Source: Micromonospora rifamycinica (GTDB lineage: Bacteria; Actinomycetota; Actinomycetes; Mycobacteriales; Micromonosporaceae). From it: a stretch of 64,000 nt of DNA. Shown here one piece after another: positions 33,043 through 40,664 of this stretch. Position numbers and translations under genes: made by a program. Where the stretch lies: the NCBI RefSeq assembly GCF_900090265.1, contig NZ_LT607752.1:2046001-2110000 (forward strand), read 5' to 3'. Below the pieces are notes generated by a model, which had not been told where the DNA came from, did not search any database, and worked only from the letters and a program-made list of their open reading frames with translations. Within the stretch, counting starts at the first letter, position 1; every line of letters begins with the position of its first letter.

Positions 33043-33138
33043 CCCGGATCGCCGCGCCACGGGTCGCCGCCGAGGCGGCGGCCCGGATCGCCGCGCCACA
33101 GGTCGCCGCCGGGGCGTCGGCCCGGATTGCCGCGCCGC
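33043..33138. repeat. 39-bp tandem repeat, 2.5 copies
   Basis: Units starting CCCGGATCGCCGCGCCAC at 33043 and 33082, with a partial one at 33121. It lies in the divergent region between the GH15 and YflT-like genes. It is open in frame with the latter but upstream of its strong start. Confidence 0.85.
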
Positions 33139-33194
33139 CCGGTGTTAGGCCGCCGGGCGCCCGGGAACGCCGGTCGTTGACGAAGGAGGATGCC

Positions 33195-33782
33195 ATGACC
33201 AGAGCAGCGAACCCGAGCGCCACCTGGCGACCCGGGATGCCGGGCGGCGACCACCTCCCGTCCGGTCCGGCCGGACGACCGGCGACGCCCCCGGGGGACG
33301 GACACGGCCCGCAGGCCAGCCCGCCCACGGTGACGATCGGCGCGTACCCGGACTATCCGTCCGCCCAACGGGTGGTGGACTACCTGGCGGACAACCGGTT
33401 CCCGGTGGAGCACACCGCGATCGTCGGGACCAACCTCACCCTGGTGGAGACGGTGCTCGGCCGGCTCACCACGGGACGGGCCGCCCTGTTGGGCGCGGGC
33501 ACCGGCGCGTGGTTCGGTCTCTTCATCGGCCTGTTGTTCGGCATCTTCACCGTCGGCAACTGGCTCGCGGTGATCCTGGTCGGGCTGGTGATCGGCGCGA
33601 TCTGGGGAGCCGTGTTCGGCGCGGTGGCGCACGCCATGTCCGGCGGCCAGCGTGACTTCACCTCGGCCAGCTCATTGCGCGCCGGCCAGTACGCGGTCAC
33701 CGTGGACGCCGCACTGGCCGACCAGGCGCGGCAGTCGCTCGGCCGGATGCACCTGACCCCGACCGGAGCCACCGCCCGCTGA
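33195..33782 (+). CDS. General stress protein 17M-like (YflT) membrane protein
   Basis: A 195-residue protein. After a Pro/Gly-rich 45-residue leader, residues about 46-95 match the YflT/general stress protein 17M domain (I-G-A-Y-P-D-Y-P-S-A-Q-R-V-V-D-Y-L-A-D-N). Two membrane helices follow (about 96-117 and 118-140, Gly-zipper-like), then a soluble end with Y-A-V-T-V-D-A. AAGGAGG precedes ATG 33195 at good spacing. Divergent from the GH15 gene. No SigB-like promoter was found directly upstream; stress function rests on the family name. Confidence 0.85.
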   Translation: MTRAANPSATWRPGMPGGDHLPSGPAGRPATPPGDGHGPQASPPTVTIGAYPDYPSAQRVVDYLADNRFPVEHTAIVGTNLTLVETVLGRLTTGRAALLGAGTGAWFGLFIGLLFGIFTVGNWLAVILVGLVIGAIWGAVFGAVAHAMSGGQRDFTSASSLRAGQYAVTVDAALADQARQSLGRMHLTPTGATAR

Positions 33783-33943
33783 CCGACCGGGCACTCTCCG
33801 CCGGGGCCGCGTCGGCGGCGGCCCGGGCGGCGACGGTCCACCGCCGCCCCGACGCGCCCAGCGCCGGGGCGGCGGTCGCGTCGTCAGTGACGGGCACCGG
33901 CCGGACCGTCCTGGTGTCCCATCCGCCCACCAGCCATGATCGT

Positions 33944-34013
33944 GCTCGAACCACGATGTAGTGGCCTCGTAACGCTTGGATGCCACTACATCGTGGATAG
34001 AGCACGATCTTGC
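33944..34013. repeat. 70-bp palindromic element, copy 2
   Basis: Same ends as copy 1 (GCTCGAAC and CGATCTTGC). Near-perfect inverted arms CACGATGTAGTGGC and GCCACTACATCGTG surround a short centre. It directly abuts the DUF5753 remnant on its right. Confidence 0.88.
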
Positions 34014-34165
34014 GGCGAGCAACGCCCGCGGCAGGGCCTCGCCGACCATGCGAGCCCACCGACGTTCCAGGCTGGCGATCTCTGCCGCGTCGTCGGTGAT
34101 GTGCGCCCTGGCCGGACCGTCCTGGTGCGCCAGCCGCGCACCGTCCGGTAGCTCGGCCAGGAGGC
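33995..34165 (-). pseudogene. DUF5753 regulator C-terminal remnant
   Basis: About 55 codons on the minus strand read L-P-D-G-A-R-L-A-H-Q-D-G, then A-E-I-A-S-L-E-R-R-W-A-R-M-V-G-E-A-L-P-R-A. They align with the last third of the intact DUF5753 gene at 63045-63737 (I-A-T-L-E-Q-R-W-A-R-I-V-G-E-A-L-P-R-A). The rest of the gene and its HTH are gone, and the 3' end runs into the 70-bp element. No DUF397 partner remains. A decayed Scr1-type locus. Confidence 0.75.
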
Positions 34166-34339
34166 GACGTCGACCCGTGGACGACGCCACGCCACCGGTC
34201 GGCGGCAACACCCCGCCGGCCGCGCGGCGCGGAGGGCCACCTCCGGCGCGGAGGGCAGCCCCTTGTGCGGAGGACCACCCCTGGCGCGGGGAGGGCCGTC
34301 TTTCGCGGGGAGGCAGGCGGATCCGAGGATGCGGAAGGG

Positions 34340-34936
34340 TCAGCGGTCGTGGCGAGAGTAGGCCCGTTCACCGGCCCGGATCGGGGTGTCGACCCGGTTC
34401 TCCGGCGGGGCGAGCGGGCAGGCCCAGGTGTCGTCGTAGGCGCAGCTCGGGTTGTAGAGATAGTTGGCGTCGAGGCGGACCCGCCGGCCGGGCAGCAGGG
34501 TCAGGCCCCGCCCGAAGGTGCCCTTGACCGTGTCGGTGAGATACCGCCCGCCGCCGTACGTCTCCCGGCCGCTGGTGCCGTCGCGGACGGGCACGAACAG
34601 CCCCCCGCCGTACGCCTCGATCCACCACAGGGTCAGCGGTCCCCACGGCGTGTCGGCGACCGCCAGGCGGCGGTAGCGCACCACCCCGTCCGGGCCGCCG
34701 GTGTCGATGCTCTCGGTGCCGGACGCGGGGAGCAGGGAAGCCTCGACCACCGCCGCCGGATCCGGAGGGAACCAGTCCAGCCCGGGGAAGCCGGCCCGGT
34801 CGTCGCCGGGGATCGGGCTGGCCGGATGGGTCCGGAACAGCTCGTCGCGGGCCGCCCGGAACCCGGCCAGGTCGTCGTCGGACAGGTACAGCGCGGCGGT
34901 GCGTTCCCGCCAGTCGAGCACGTCCAGATCGTCCAC
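34340..34936 (-). CDS. DUF1684 protein
   Basis: A 198-residue protein matching DUF1684. It has E-A-Y-G-G-G-L-F-V-P near residue 110, T-Y-G-G-G-R-Y-L-T-D, and the signature Y-N-P-S-C-A-Y-D-D-T-W-A-C-P-L-A-P-P-E-N-R near residues 163-183. No signal peptide. TTAGGGT lies just upstream of the GTG, suggesting a leaderless transcript. Biochemical function is not established for the family. Confidence 0.9.
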   Translation of the reverse strand: MDDLDVLDWRERTAALYLSDDDLAGFRAARDELFRTHPASPIPGDDRAGFPGLDWFPPDPAAVVEASLLPASGTESIDTGGPDGVVRYRRLAVADTPWGPLTLWWIEAYGGGLFVPVRDGTSGRETYGGGRYLTDTVKGTFGRGLTLLPGRRVRLDANYLYNPSCAYDDTWACPLAPPENRVDTPIRAGERAYSRHDR

Positions 34937-35364
34937 CCGTCGACCCTAACCAGCCGCCCCGGCAACCCTCCCCGATCCCGCCGACCAACAGGTCCAGACC
35001 ACCCGGTAACCCCTCACCCGTCCTCGGTGATCAAGAGATTCAGGCCACCCGACAGCCCCCGCCCCCCGGTGATCAAGAAGTTCAGGTCACCCCCGGCCCG
35101 CCGTCCCGGTCGATCAAGAGGTTTAGGCCATCCGACAGTCCTCACCCCCGGTCGATCAAGAGGTTTAGGCCATCCGACAGTCCTCATCCCCGGTGATCAA
35201 GAGGTTTGGGCCGGTGATCAAGAGGTTTAGGTCAACATATGGCGGAATGCTGGCCTAAACCTCTTGATCACCGAAGGAGCGGCAGGGCGCGGCACGGAGC
35301 GGAGCGGCGCGGCGCGGCGCGGCGCGGGGGGTAAGGGCGGGCAGGCCGGGGCAGGGCCGTGGGG
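34937..35364. other. 428-bp repeat-filled spacer
   Basis: Contains no gene. Its middle is the GATCAAGAGGTTTA array. Between 35290 and 35335 is a short GGCGC/GCGCG run of low complexity. Confidence 0.7.
35029..35272. repeat. GATCAAGAGGTTTA tandem array ending in a hairpin
   Basis: Direct copies of a core close to GATCAAGAGGTTTAGGCC begin at 35029, 35071, 35112, 35154, 35195 and 35216 (spacing 42, 41, 42, 41, 21). An inverted copy at 35253-35272 pairs with the last direct copy to give a hairpin of about 22 base pairs. The DNA between cores is itself repeated (CATCCGACAGTCCTC), so this is a tandem repeat, not a CRISPR. The same core forms the hairpin at 51766. Confidence 0.92.
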
Positions 35365-35892
35365 TTACGGGTCGGTGGCGAGGCGGGCGTGCAGGTGTTC
35401 ATCGTGGCGGTGGCCGTCGCCGTAGCGGTGGGACTCGCGCAGCGTCCCCTCCAGCGGGTAGCCGGCCCGTTCGGCGACCCGGCAGGAGGCGGTGTTGGCC
35501 ACCGCGTGGCACAGCTCGATCCGGTGCAGGTCGAGGTGGGTGAAGGCCCAGTCGGTGAGCGCACGGAGTGCCCGGCCGGCGACGCCACGACCCCGGGCCG
35601 GGGCGGTGGTCCAGTAGCCGACGGCGGCGTTGTCGTGCCGGATCTGGTGCACCGACACCGACCCGAGCAGTGTCGAGTCGGTGTCGTCGGCCACCGCCAG
35701 CGACACGTGACTGCCGTCGCTCCAGTCGGCCCGCCGGGCGATCCACGCGTCGGCCTGGGCCGGGTCGGTCACCCCCTGCCCGTTCCAGCGGACGATCTCG
35801 GGGTCGCGCAGGGCGGTCAGCACGGCCGACGCGTCGGTCACCCGCCAGGGGCGCAGCAGCAGGCCGGGGGCGGTGATCTCCACGGGTTCCAC
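35365..35892 (-). CDS. GNAT acetyltransferase (RimJ-like)
   Basis: A protein of about 175 residues with a RimJ/RimL-type GNAT fold: L-L-L-R-P-W-R-V-T-D-A near the start, acetyl-CoA loop G-R-G-V-A-G-R-A-L near residue 105, H-R-I-E-L-C-H-A, N-T-A-S-C-R-V-A-E-R-A-G-Y and L-E-G-T-L-R-E. It likely acetylates an N-terminal amine or antibiotic. The start is uncertain: GTG 35892 is given; GTG 35883 and an unusual TTG at 35943 are alternatives and none has a strong ribosome site. Divergent from the MarR gene, with AT-rich operator-like DNA between. Confidence 0.85.
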   Translation of the reverse strand: MEPVEITAPGLLLRPWRVTDASAVLTALRDPEIVRWNGQGVTDPAQADAWIARRADWSDGSHVSLAVADDTDSTLLGSVSVHQIRHDNAAVGYWTTAPARGRGVAGRALRALTDWAFTHLDLHRIELCHAVANTASCRVAERAGYPLEGTLRESHRYGDGHRHDEHLHARLATDP

Positions 35893-36006
35893 CGGGGCAG
35901 TCTCGCAGGTCAACCGGCGATCATCGCCAACCACCTTCTTCAAATACTAAATTTCCGCACCTCAAGAAGAGCTGTCGCACTGCTCACAGCAGCACAGCGA
36001 GTCTTG

Positions 36007-36019
36007 TTTAAATTTTAAA
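36007..36019. promoter_or_regulatory. AT-rich palindrome, MarR operator candidate
   Basis: TTTAAATTTTAAA is a 13-bp perfect palindrome, extremely unusual in this GC-rich DNA, 20 bases before the marR start. A related AT-rich stretch (CAAATACTAAATTT) lies at 35941-35954 beside the divergent GNAT gene. Confidence 0.6.
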
Positions 36020-36038
36020 TAGTGCTACTGTTCGGGGC

Positions 36039-36521
36039 GTGACGGAGAGCCTGGACAGCGAGCGGATGGCCTGCTGGCGCGCGTACATCGAGGCGAGCCA
36101 GCGGCTGTTCACGCAGCTCGAAGAGGATCTGCGCGCCGAGGGGGAGCTGAGCTTCGCCGACTACCACGTGCTGGTCCTGCTCTCCGAGGCGCCGGGCCAG
36201 CGGCTGCGGATGGGCGAGCTGGCCAGCCGGCTGGTCTTCTCCCCCAGCCGGCTCACCTACCAGATCTCCACCATGCAACGGCGGGGTCTGGTCGCCAGGC
36301 AGTCCTGCCCCGGGGACCGCCGGGGCAGCGAGGCGGTGCTCACCGCCACCGGGTTGCTGACCCTGCGCGAGGCCGCGCCGGGGCACCTCGCCTCGGTCCG
36401 CCGGCACCTGATGGACGACCTCGACGACGCCGAGGTCACCACCCTGACCCGGGTCTTCGATCGGCTCGGCCGGCGGTTGCGCGCCGACCGGGACGCGTCG
36501 TCCACCCACCGCGACACCTGA
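36039..36521 (+). CDS. MarR-family transcriptional regulator
   Basis: A 160-residue winged-helix regulator. Recognition region: L-R-M-G-E-L-A-S-R-L-V-F-S-P-S-R-L-T-Y-Q-I-S-T-M-Q-R-R-G-L-V near residues 57-87, then the wing with D-R-R-G-S. N- and C-terminal helices form the dimer. GTG start. It sits ten bases upstream of a pirin gene, a common actinobacterial pair, and probably represses its own operon through the AT palindrome. The ligand is unknown; redox or phenolic signals are typical of the family. Confidence 0.92.
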   Translation: MTESLDSERMACWRAYIEASQRLFTQLEEDLRAEGELSFADYHVLVLLSEAPGQRLRMGELASRLVFSPSRLTYQISTMQRRGLVARQSCPGDRRGSEAVLTATGLLTLREAAPGHLASVRRHLMDDLDDAEVTTLTRVFDRLGRRLRADRDASSTHRDT

Positions 36522-36531
36522 GGAGCCCGAG

Positions 36532-37518
36532 ATGCCCGCGATCACCGTCGACGACGTTCTCGTCCTGCCCCGCCTGCCCCGGCTCGACGAGACCACCAGC
36601 TACCGGCCGGTCCGCCGGCTGACCACCGCCCCCAGCGGCTACGAGGGGGAGGGCTTCCCGGTCCGCCGGGCCTTCGCCGGGGTGCCGATGTCCGATCTCG
36701 ACCCGTTCATCCACCTCGACCAGATGGGCGAGGTGGACTACGCGCCGGGTGAGCCCAAGGGCACCCCGTGGCACCCGCACCGGGGCTTCGAGACGGTCAC
36801 CTACATGATCGACGGGATCATGGACCACCAGGATTCCCAGGGCGGCGGCGGCACCATCACCGACGGCGACACCCAGTGGATGACCGCCGGCAGCGGCCTG
36901 CTGCACATCGAGGCCCCGCCGGAGCACCTGGTGGCCAGCGGGGGTCTGTTCCACGGCCTCCAGCTCTGGGTCAACCTGCCCCGGGTGGCCAAGATGATGC
37001 CACCGCGCTACCAGGACATCCGGGGCCGGGAGTCGGCGCTGCTGACCACGCCGGACGGCGGCGCGCTGATCCGGGTCATCGCCGGTGAGGTGGCCGGGCA
37101 CCGGGGGCCGGGGTCGACGCACACCCCGATCACCATCGCCCACGTCACCCTCCAGCCCGGTGCCCAGCTGAGCCTGCCCTGGCGGGCCGACTTCAACGCC
37201 CTGGTCTACGCGCTCTCCGGCCGGGGCACCGTCGGCACCGACCGGCGACCGTTGCAGAGCGGCCAACTGGCCGTGCACGGGCCGGGTGACGCGCTGCGGG
37301 TGACCGCGGACGGCACGCAGGACGGCAACGCGCCGGCCCTGGACCTGTACATCATGGGCGGAAAGCCGCTCCGGGAGCCGGTGGCGCACTACGGGCCGTT
37401 CGTGATGAACACCCGTGCCGAGCTGATGCAGGCCTTCGAGGACTTCCAGGCCGGCAAGCTGGGCGTCGTGCCGGCGGAGCGGCTGCCGCACACCGGCGGC
37501 CAGGGCGACCGCCCCTGA
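36532..37518 (+). CDS. Pirin family protein
   Basis: A 328-residue bicupin of the pirin family. The N-terminal cupin has the metal site H-P-H-R-G-F-E-T-V near residues 82-90 and later H-I-E-A-P-P-E-H. It is preceded by P-F-I-H-L-D-Q-M-G, as in quercetinase-like pirins. The C-terminal cupin domain (about 190-290) lacks a full metal site. Bacterial pirins bind iron and some open quercetin; others bind enzymes. GAGGAG precedes the ATG. Translated with the MarR gene. Its 3' end is repeated twice, degenerately, downstream (to about 37600). Confidence 0.92.
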   Translation: MPAITVDDVLVLPRLPRLDETTSYRPVRRLTTAPSGYEGEGFPVRRAFAGVPMSDLDPFIHLDQMGEVDYAPGEPKGTPWHPHRGFETVTYMIDGIMDHQDSQGGGGTITDGDTQWMTAGSGLLHIEAPPEHLVASGGLFHGLQLWVNLPRVAKMMPPRYQDIRGRESALLTTPDGGALIRVIAGEVAGHRGPGSTHTPITIAHVTLQPGAQLSLPWRADFNALVYALSGRGTVGTDRRPLQSGQLAVHGPGDALRVTADGTQDGNAPALDLYIMGGKPLREPVAHYGPFVMNTRAELMQAFEDFQAGKLGVVPAERLPHTGGQGDRP

Positions 37519-37605
37519 GCGCCACCCGCACACCGGGGTCGGGCGACCGCCGCCGAACGGCACGCGCGCACACCGGCAGCCAGGGCCGACCGCCCTGAGC
37601 TGCAC
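37488..37605. repeat. Degenerate tandem copies of the pirin 3' end
   Basis: GCACACCGG followed by a GCGACCGCC-like stretch occurs at about 37490, 37528 and 37569. The third copy again ends CCCTGAGC like the real stop. Unit about 38-41 bp. Confidence 0.7.
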
Positions 37606-37617
37606 ACCCGGCCGATC

Positions 37618-37653
37618 CGACGGGCGTCCCGGGACAACCCGGGACGCCCGTCG
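37618..37653. terminator. Strong hairpin terminator
   Basis: 16-bp perfect stem with an ACAA loop, centred on CGGGCGTCCCGGG. Lies between the pirin gene and the convergent small membrane protein. Confidence 0.85.
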
Positions 37654-37735
37654 CGGCGCGGGCGGCGCGACGGCCCGTCCGTCTGGTCCGGCACCTGACC
37701 GGGGCCGCGCCGGCCGCCAACGTGGGCGCCTGCCG

Positions 37736-37864
37736 TCAGGAGACCGCGAAGATCCCGGCCACCCCGAGGATCACCATGAGCAGCACCGCGAGGATCGCGC
37801 CGCGTTCGCTCTCGACCGCCTGCGGGCGGTGCTCGGTCGCGGAGTTCGTCGTCTCGGCGGGCAT
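37736..37864 (-). CDS. Single-pass small membrane protein (42 aa)
   Basis: A 42-residue protein with a polar first half and one hydrophobic helix (A-I-L-A-V-L-L-M-V-I-L-G-V-A-G-I-F-A-V). AGGAGG precedes the ATG at ideal spacing, which is the main support for so short a gene. It is divergent from the phospholipase D-like gene and may share its stress promoter region. No family assigned. Confidence 0.7.
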   Translation of the reverse strand: MPAETTNSATEHRPQAVESERGAILAVLLMVILGVAGIFAVS

Positions 37865-37920
37865 TGCGGTGCCTCCTCGGCGTTCGCGGTCTGCGGGCGC
37901 GGTAGGCCATCCACCGGACG

Positions 37921-37945
37921 GTTCCGGGTGACCCGGAGTGGGTAC
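37921..37945 (+). promoter_or_regulatory. SigB-type promoter candidate (PLD gene)
   Basis: GTTC-N15-GGGTAC, 55 bases upstream of the preferred PLD-like start. Confidence 0.55.
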
Positions 37946-38000
37946 CGACGGCAGAGGTCCTACCGGTGTGAGGACGTCGTCGACCTCGGGAGGCTGGAAC

Positions 38001-39590
38001 GTGGCGATCGAGGAATGGTTCCTGACCGCTGAGGAACGCGCCAACCCGGCCTCGGGGTTACCCGTCTGGACGACCGGAAACCTCGCCGAGCCGCTGATCC
38101 ACGGCGCGGCGTACTTCGACCGCCTGGTCAGCGAGGTGGAGGCGCTCGGAGCGGGCGACCATCTCTTCTTCACCGACTGGCGGGGCGACCCGGACGAGCG
38201 GATGCGCCCGGACGGCCCGACCGTCGCCCAGATCTTCGCCCGGGCCGCCCAGCGGGGCGTGGTGGTCAAGGGGCTGCTCTGGCGCTCGCACCTCGACGCG
38301 TTGTCCTACAGCGAGGCCGAGAACCGCAGCCTCAGTGAGGCGGTCGGGGCCGCCGGCGGCGAGGTGCTGCTCGACCAGCGCGTCCGGCGCGGCGGGTCGC
38401 ACCACCAGAAGCTGGTGGTGCTGCGCCATCCCGACGCGCCGGAGCGGGACATCGCCTTCGCCGGCGGGATCGACCTGTGCCACAGCCGACGCGACGACGC
38501 CGAGCATCTCGGCGACCCGCAGCCCCTGGCCATGTCGCCGAAGTACGGCCCGCGCCCACCCTGGCACGACGTGCAGCTCGCCATCCGGGGGCCGGCGGTC
38601 GGCGCGCTGGACACCACGTTCCGCGAGCGGTGGACCGACCCGATGCCGCTGGACTCGGAGAACCCGCTGGCCTACCTGCGGGACCGGTTCCGGGGTTCCG
38701 ATCTCAGCCCCGATCCGCTGCCCGACCAGCCGGCCGACCCGCCGCCCTGCGGCCCGCACCGCATCCAGGTGTTGCGCACCTACCCCGCGGTCCGCCCCCG
38801 GTACTCCTTCGCCCCCGACGGCGAGCGGACGGTGGCCCGGGGCTACACCAAGGCGGTCCGCCGGGCCCGCCGCCTGATCTACCTGGAGGACCAGTACCTC
38901 TGGTCGACCGAGGTGGCCGAGTTGTTCGCCGAGGCGCTGCGGGACAACCCGGATCTGCACCTGGTCGCCGTGGTCCCCCGCCACCCGGACGTGGACGGCG
39001 CGTTGGCGCTGCCGCCGAACATGGTGGGCCGGGAGCAGGCGCTCTCGCTGTGCGAGCGGGCCGCCCCGGAGCGGGTGCACGTCTTCGACGTGGAGAACCG
39101 GACGGGTGGGCCGGTCTACGTGCACGCCAAGATCTGCGTGGTCGACGACGTCTGGGCGAGCGTGGGCAGCGACAACTTCAACCGGCGGTCCTGGACGCAC
39201 GACAGCGAGCTGTCCTGCGCGGTGCTCGACGAGACCCGCGACGAGCGGTCCCCCGTCGATCCGGCCGGTCAGGGCGACGGTGCCCGGGTGTTCGCCCGGG
39301 ACCTGCGGCTGCGGCTGTGGCGCGAGCATCTGGACCGGGATCCGGACGGCGCGGACGACGCCGACCTGCTCGACCCGGCCAGCGCGGTCGAGGCGATCAT
39401 CTCGGCCGCCGACGCCCTCCAGCGGTGGTACGACGACGGCCAGGTCGGCCCCCGGCCGCCGGGCCGGCTGCGCCCGCACCGGCCCGAGCGGCTGCCCTGG
39501 TACACCCGGCTCTGGGCGCTGCCGGCGTACCGGCTGGTCTACGACCCCGACGGCCGCCCGCTGCACGCCCGGCGCAAGGGCACCTGGTGA
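38001..39590 (+). CDS. Phospholipase D-like protein
   Basis: A 529-residue protein with two HKD motifs. The first is H-H-Q-K-L-V-V near residue 133, followed by F-A-G-G-I-D. The second is V-H-A-K-I-C-V-V-D-D with G-S-D-N-F-N-R-R-S near 373-393. The pair forms one active site that cleaves or transfers phosphatidyl groups (phospholipase D or cardiolipin synthase type). No signal peptide, so cytoplasmic or membrane-peripheral. GTG 38001 is chosen because GGGAGG sits eight bases upstream; a GTG at 37968 is in frame but weaker. The SigB-type promoter suggests stress-linked lipid remodelling. Confidence 0.9.
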   Translation: MAIEEWFLTAEERANPASGLPVWTTGNLAEPLIHGAAYFDRLVSEVEALGAGDHLFFTDWRGDPDERMRPDGPTVAQIFARAAQRGVVVKGLLWRSHLDALSYSEAENRSLSEAVGAAGGEVLLDQRVRRGGSHHQKLVVLRHPDAPERDIAFAGGIDLCHSRRDDAEHLGDPQPLAMSPKYGPRPPWHDVQLAIRGPAVGALDTTFRERWTDPMPLDSENPLAYLRDRFRGSDLSPDPLPDQPADPPPCGPHRIQVLRTYPAVRPRYSFAPDGERTVARGYTKAVRRARRLIYLEDQYLWSTEVAELFAEALRDNPDLHLVAVVPRHPDVDGALALPPNMVGREQALSLCERAAPERVHVFDVENRTGGPVYVHAKICVVDDVWASVGSDNFNRRSWTHDSELSCAVLDETRDERSPVDPAGQGDGARVFARDLRLRLWREHLDRDPDGADDADLLDPASAVEAIISAADALQRWYDDGQVGPRPPGRLRPHRPERLPWYTRLWALPAYRLVYDPDGRPLHARRKGTW

Positions 39591-39839
39591 GGGTGCGGCG
39601 CGTCCCGGCCCGGGGACGGACGACCCGGGACCGTCCGTACGGCGGTGCGGATGATCACAAATCAAACACGACCTGTCTGATTTATACTTTTAATGAGCGA
39701 AAATCACTTAAGTACATCAGCCGTTCGGCTAGATTTCGGTTCACCGATCAGGCTATGGTGGCTTCCGAACGGCCCATCTGAAGCTAAACCACAGCGTCGC
39801 GTCTTTTTGTCCGCGGACGAGGTGCAGGGAGGACCACCA
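39591..39839 (+). promoter_or_regulatory. Long AT-rich leader of the sigma factor gene
   Basis: 249 bases with an AT-rich stretch (about 39650-39790) unlike the coding DNA. A TATACT -10 candidate lies at 39683-39688. An in-frame ATG at 39693 could give a 49-residue N-terminal extension, but its composition is not gene-like. No GGGTA motif is present, so autoregulation by the same sigma type is not supported. Confidence 0.5.
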
Positions 39840-40664
39840 ATGACCGCGCCCACCATGAGCGAGCAGGCGAGCACAGCGCCGTCCAGCACTGAAAAGCTGG
39901 ACCCCCGCGCCCTCACCGACAGCGCCGCCGACCTGCTGAACGCGATGGCCGCGCTGCCCGCCAACCACCCGTCCCGGGCCGCGCTGCGGGACCGGGCGAT
40001 CGAGGCCTGGCTGCCGCTGGCCAACCACCTGGCCCACCGCTACAGCGGCCGGGGCGAGCCCACCGACGACCTCGCCCAGACCGCCGCGGTCGGCCTGATC
40101 AAGGCGATCGACAAGTTCGACCCGTCGCGCGGCGTCGACTTCGCCGGTTACGCCATCCCGACCATCATCGGTGAGCTGAAGCGGCACTTCCGGGACCGCA
40201 CCTGGGACATCCGGGTGCCGCGTCGGCTCCAGGAGCTGCGGCTGGCCATCTCCGACGCCAACAGCTCGCTGTTGCAGACCCTGGGCCGCTCGCCCACGGT
40301 CGCCGACATCGCCGCCCACCTCAAGCTCACCGAGGAAGAGGTCCTGGAGGGCCTGGAAGGCGCCCGCGCGTACAACGCGGTGTCGCTGTCCACCCCGACC
40401 GGTGACGGCGACCGCGCCACCGAGCTGGGCGACATGCTCGGCGGCGAGGACAACGAGTTCGAGCTGGCCGAGCTGCGGGTCGCCCTCGGCCCGGCGCTGG
40501 CCACCCTCGACGAGCGCGAGCAGAAGATCCTCACGCTGCGCTTCTACGGCAACCTGACCCAGTCGCAGATCGCCGACCAGATCGGCGTCTCGCAGATGCA
40601 CGTGTCCCGGCTGCTCGCCCGCGCGCTGACCAAGCTGCGCGGTCAGCTCGACGGCACCTACTAG
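39840..40664 (+). CDS. SigB/SigF/SigG-family RNA polymerase sigma factor
   Basis: A 274-residue group 3 sigma factor. Region 2 has D-D-L-A-Q-T-A-A-V-G-L-I-K-A-I-D-K-F-D-P near residues 75-95 and F-A-G-Y-A-I-P-T-I-I-G-E-L-K-R-H-F-R-D. Region 3 follows. Region 4 holds the helix-turn-helix L-T-Q-S-Q-I-A-D-Q-I-G-V-S-Q-M-H-V-S-R-L-L near 238-258. This is the stress/sporulation type known in Streptomyces to read GNNT-N14-16-GGGTAY promoters. GGGAGG precedes the ATG. No anti-sigma factor is adjacent. Confidence 0.95.
   Translation: MTAPTMSEQASTAPSSTEKLDPRALTDSAADLLNAMAALPANHPSRAALRDRAIEAWLPLANHLAHRYSGRGEPTDDLAQTAAVGLIKAIDKFDPSRGVDFAGYAIPTIIGELKRHFRDRTWDIRVPRRLQELRLAISDANSSLLQTLGRSPTVADIAAHLKLTEEEVLEGLEGARAYNAVSLSTPTGDGDRATELGDMLGGEDNEFELAELRVALGPALATLDEREQKILTLRFYGNLTQSQIADQIGVSQMHVSRLLARALTKLRGQLDGTY

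Larger units (their letters stand above)
33783..34339. other. 556-bp spacer with element, gene remnant and short repeats
   Basis: No intact gene. The spacer holds the second 70-bp element, a DUF5753 remnant, and from about 34222 to 34318 four or five degenerate copies of an 18-19 bp unit (GGCGCGGAGGGC core). This looks like a site of decay and rearrangement. Confidence 0.7.

Noticed and set aside
35029..35272. Repeats considered as a CRISPR array
   Set aside because: The DNA between repeats is itself repetitive, not unique spacers, and no cas genes are nearby.
39693..39839. Upstream in-frame ATG giving a longer sigma factor
   Set aside because: The region is AT-rich and not gene-like. A strong GGGAGG site precedes ATG 39840.
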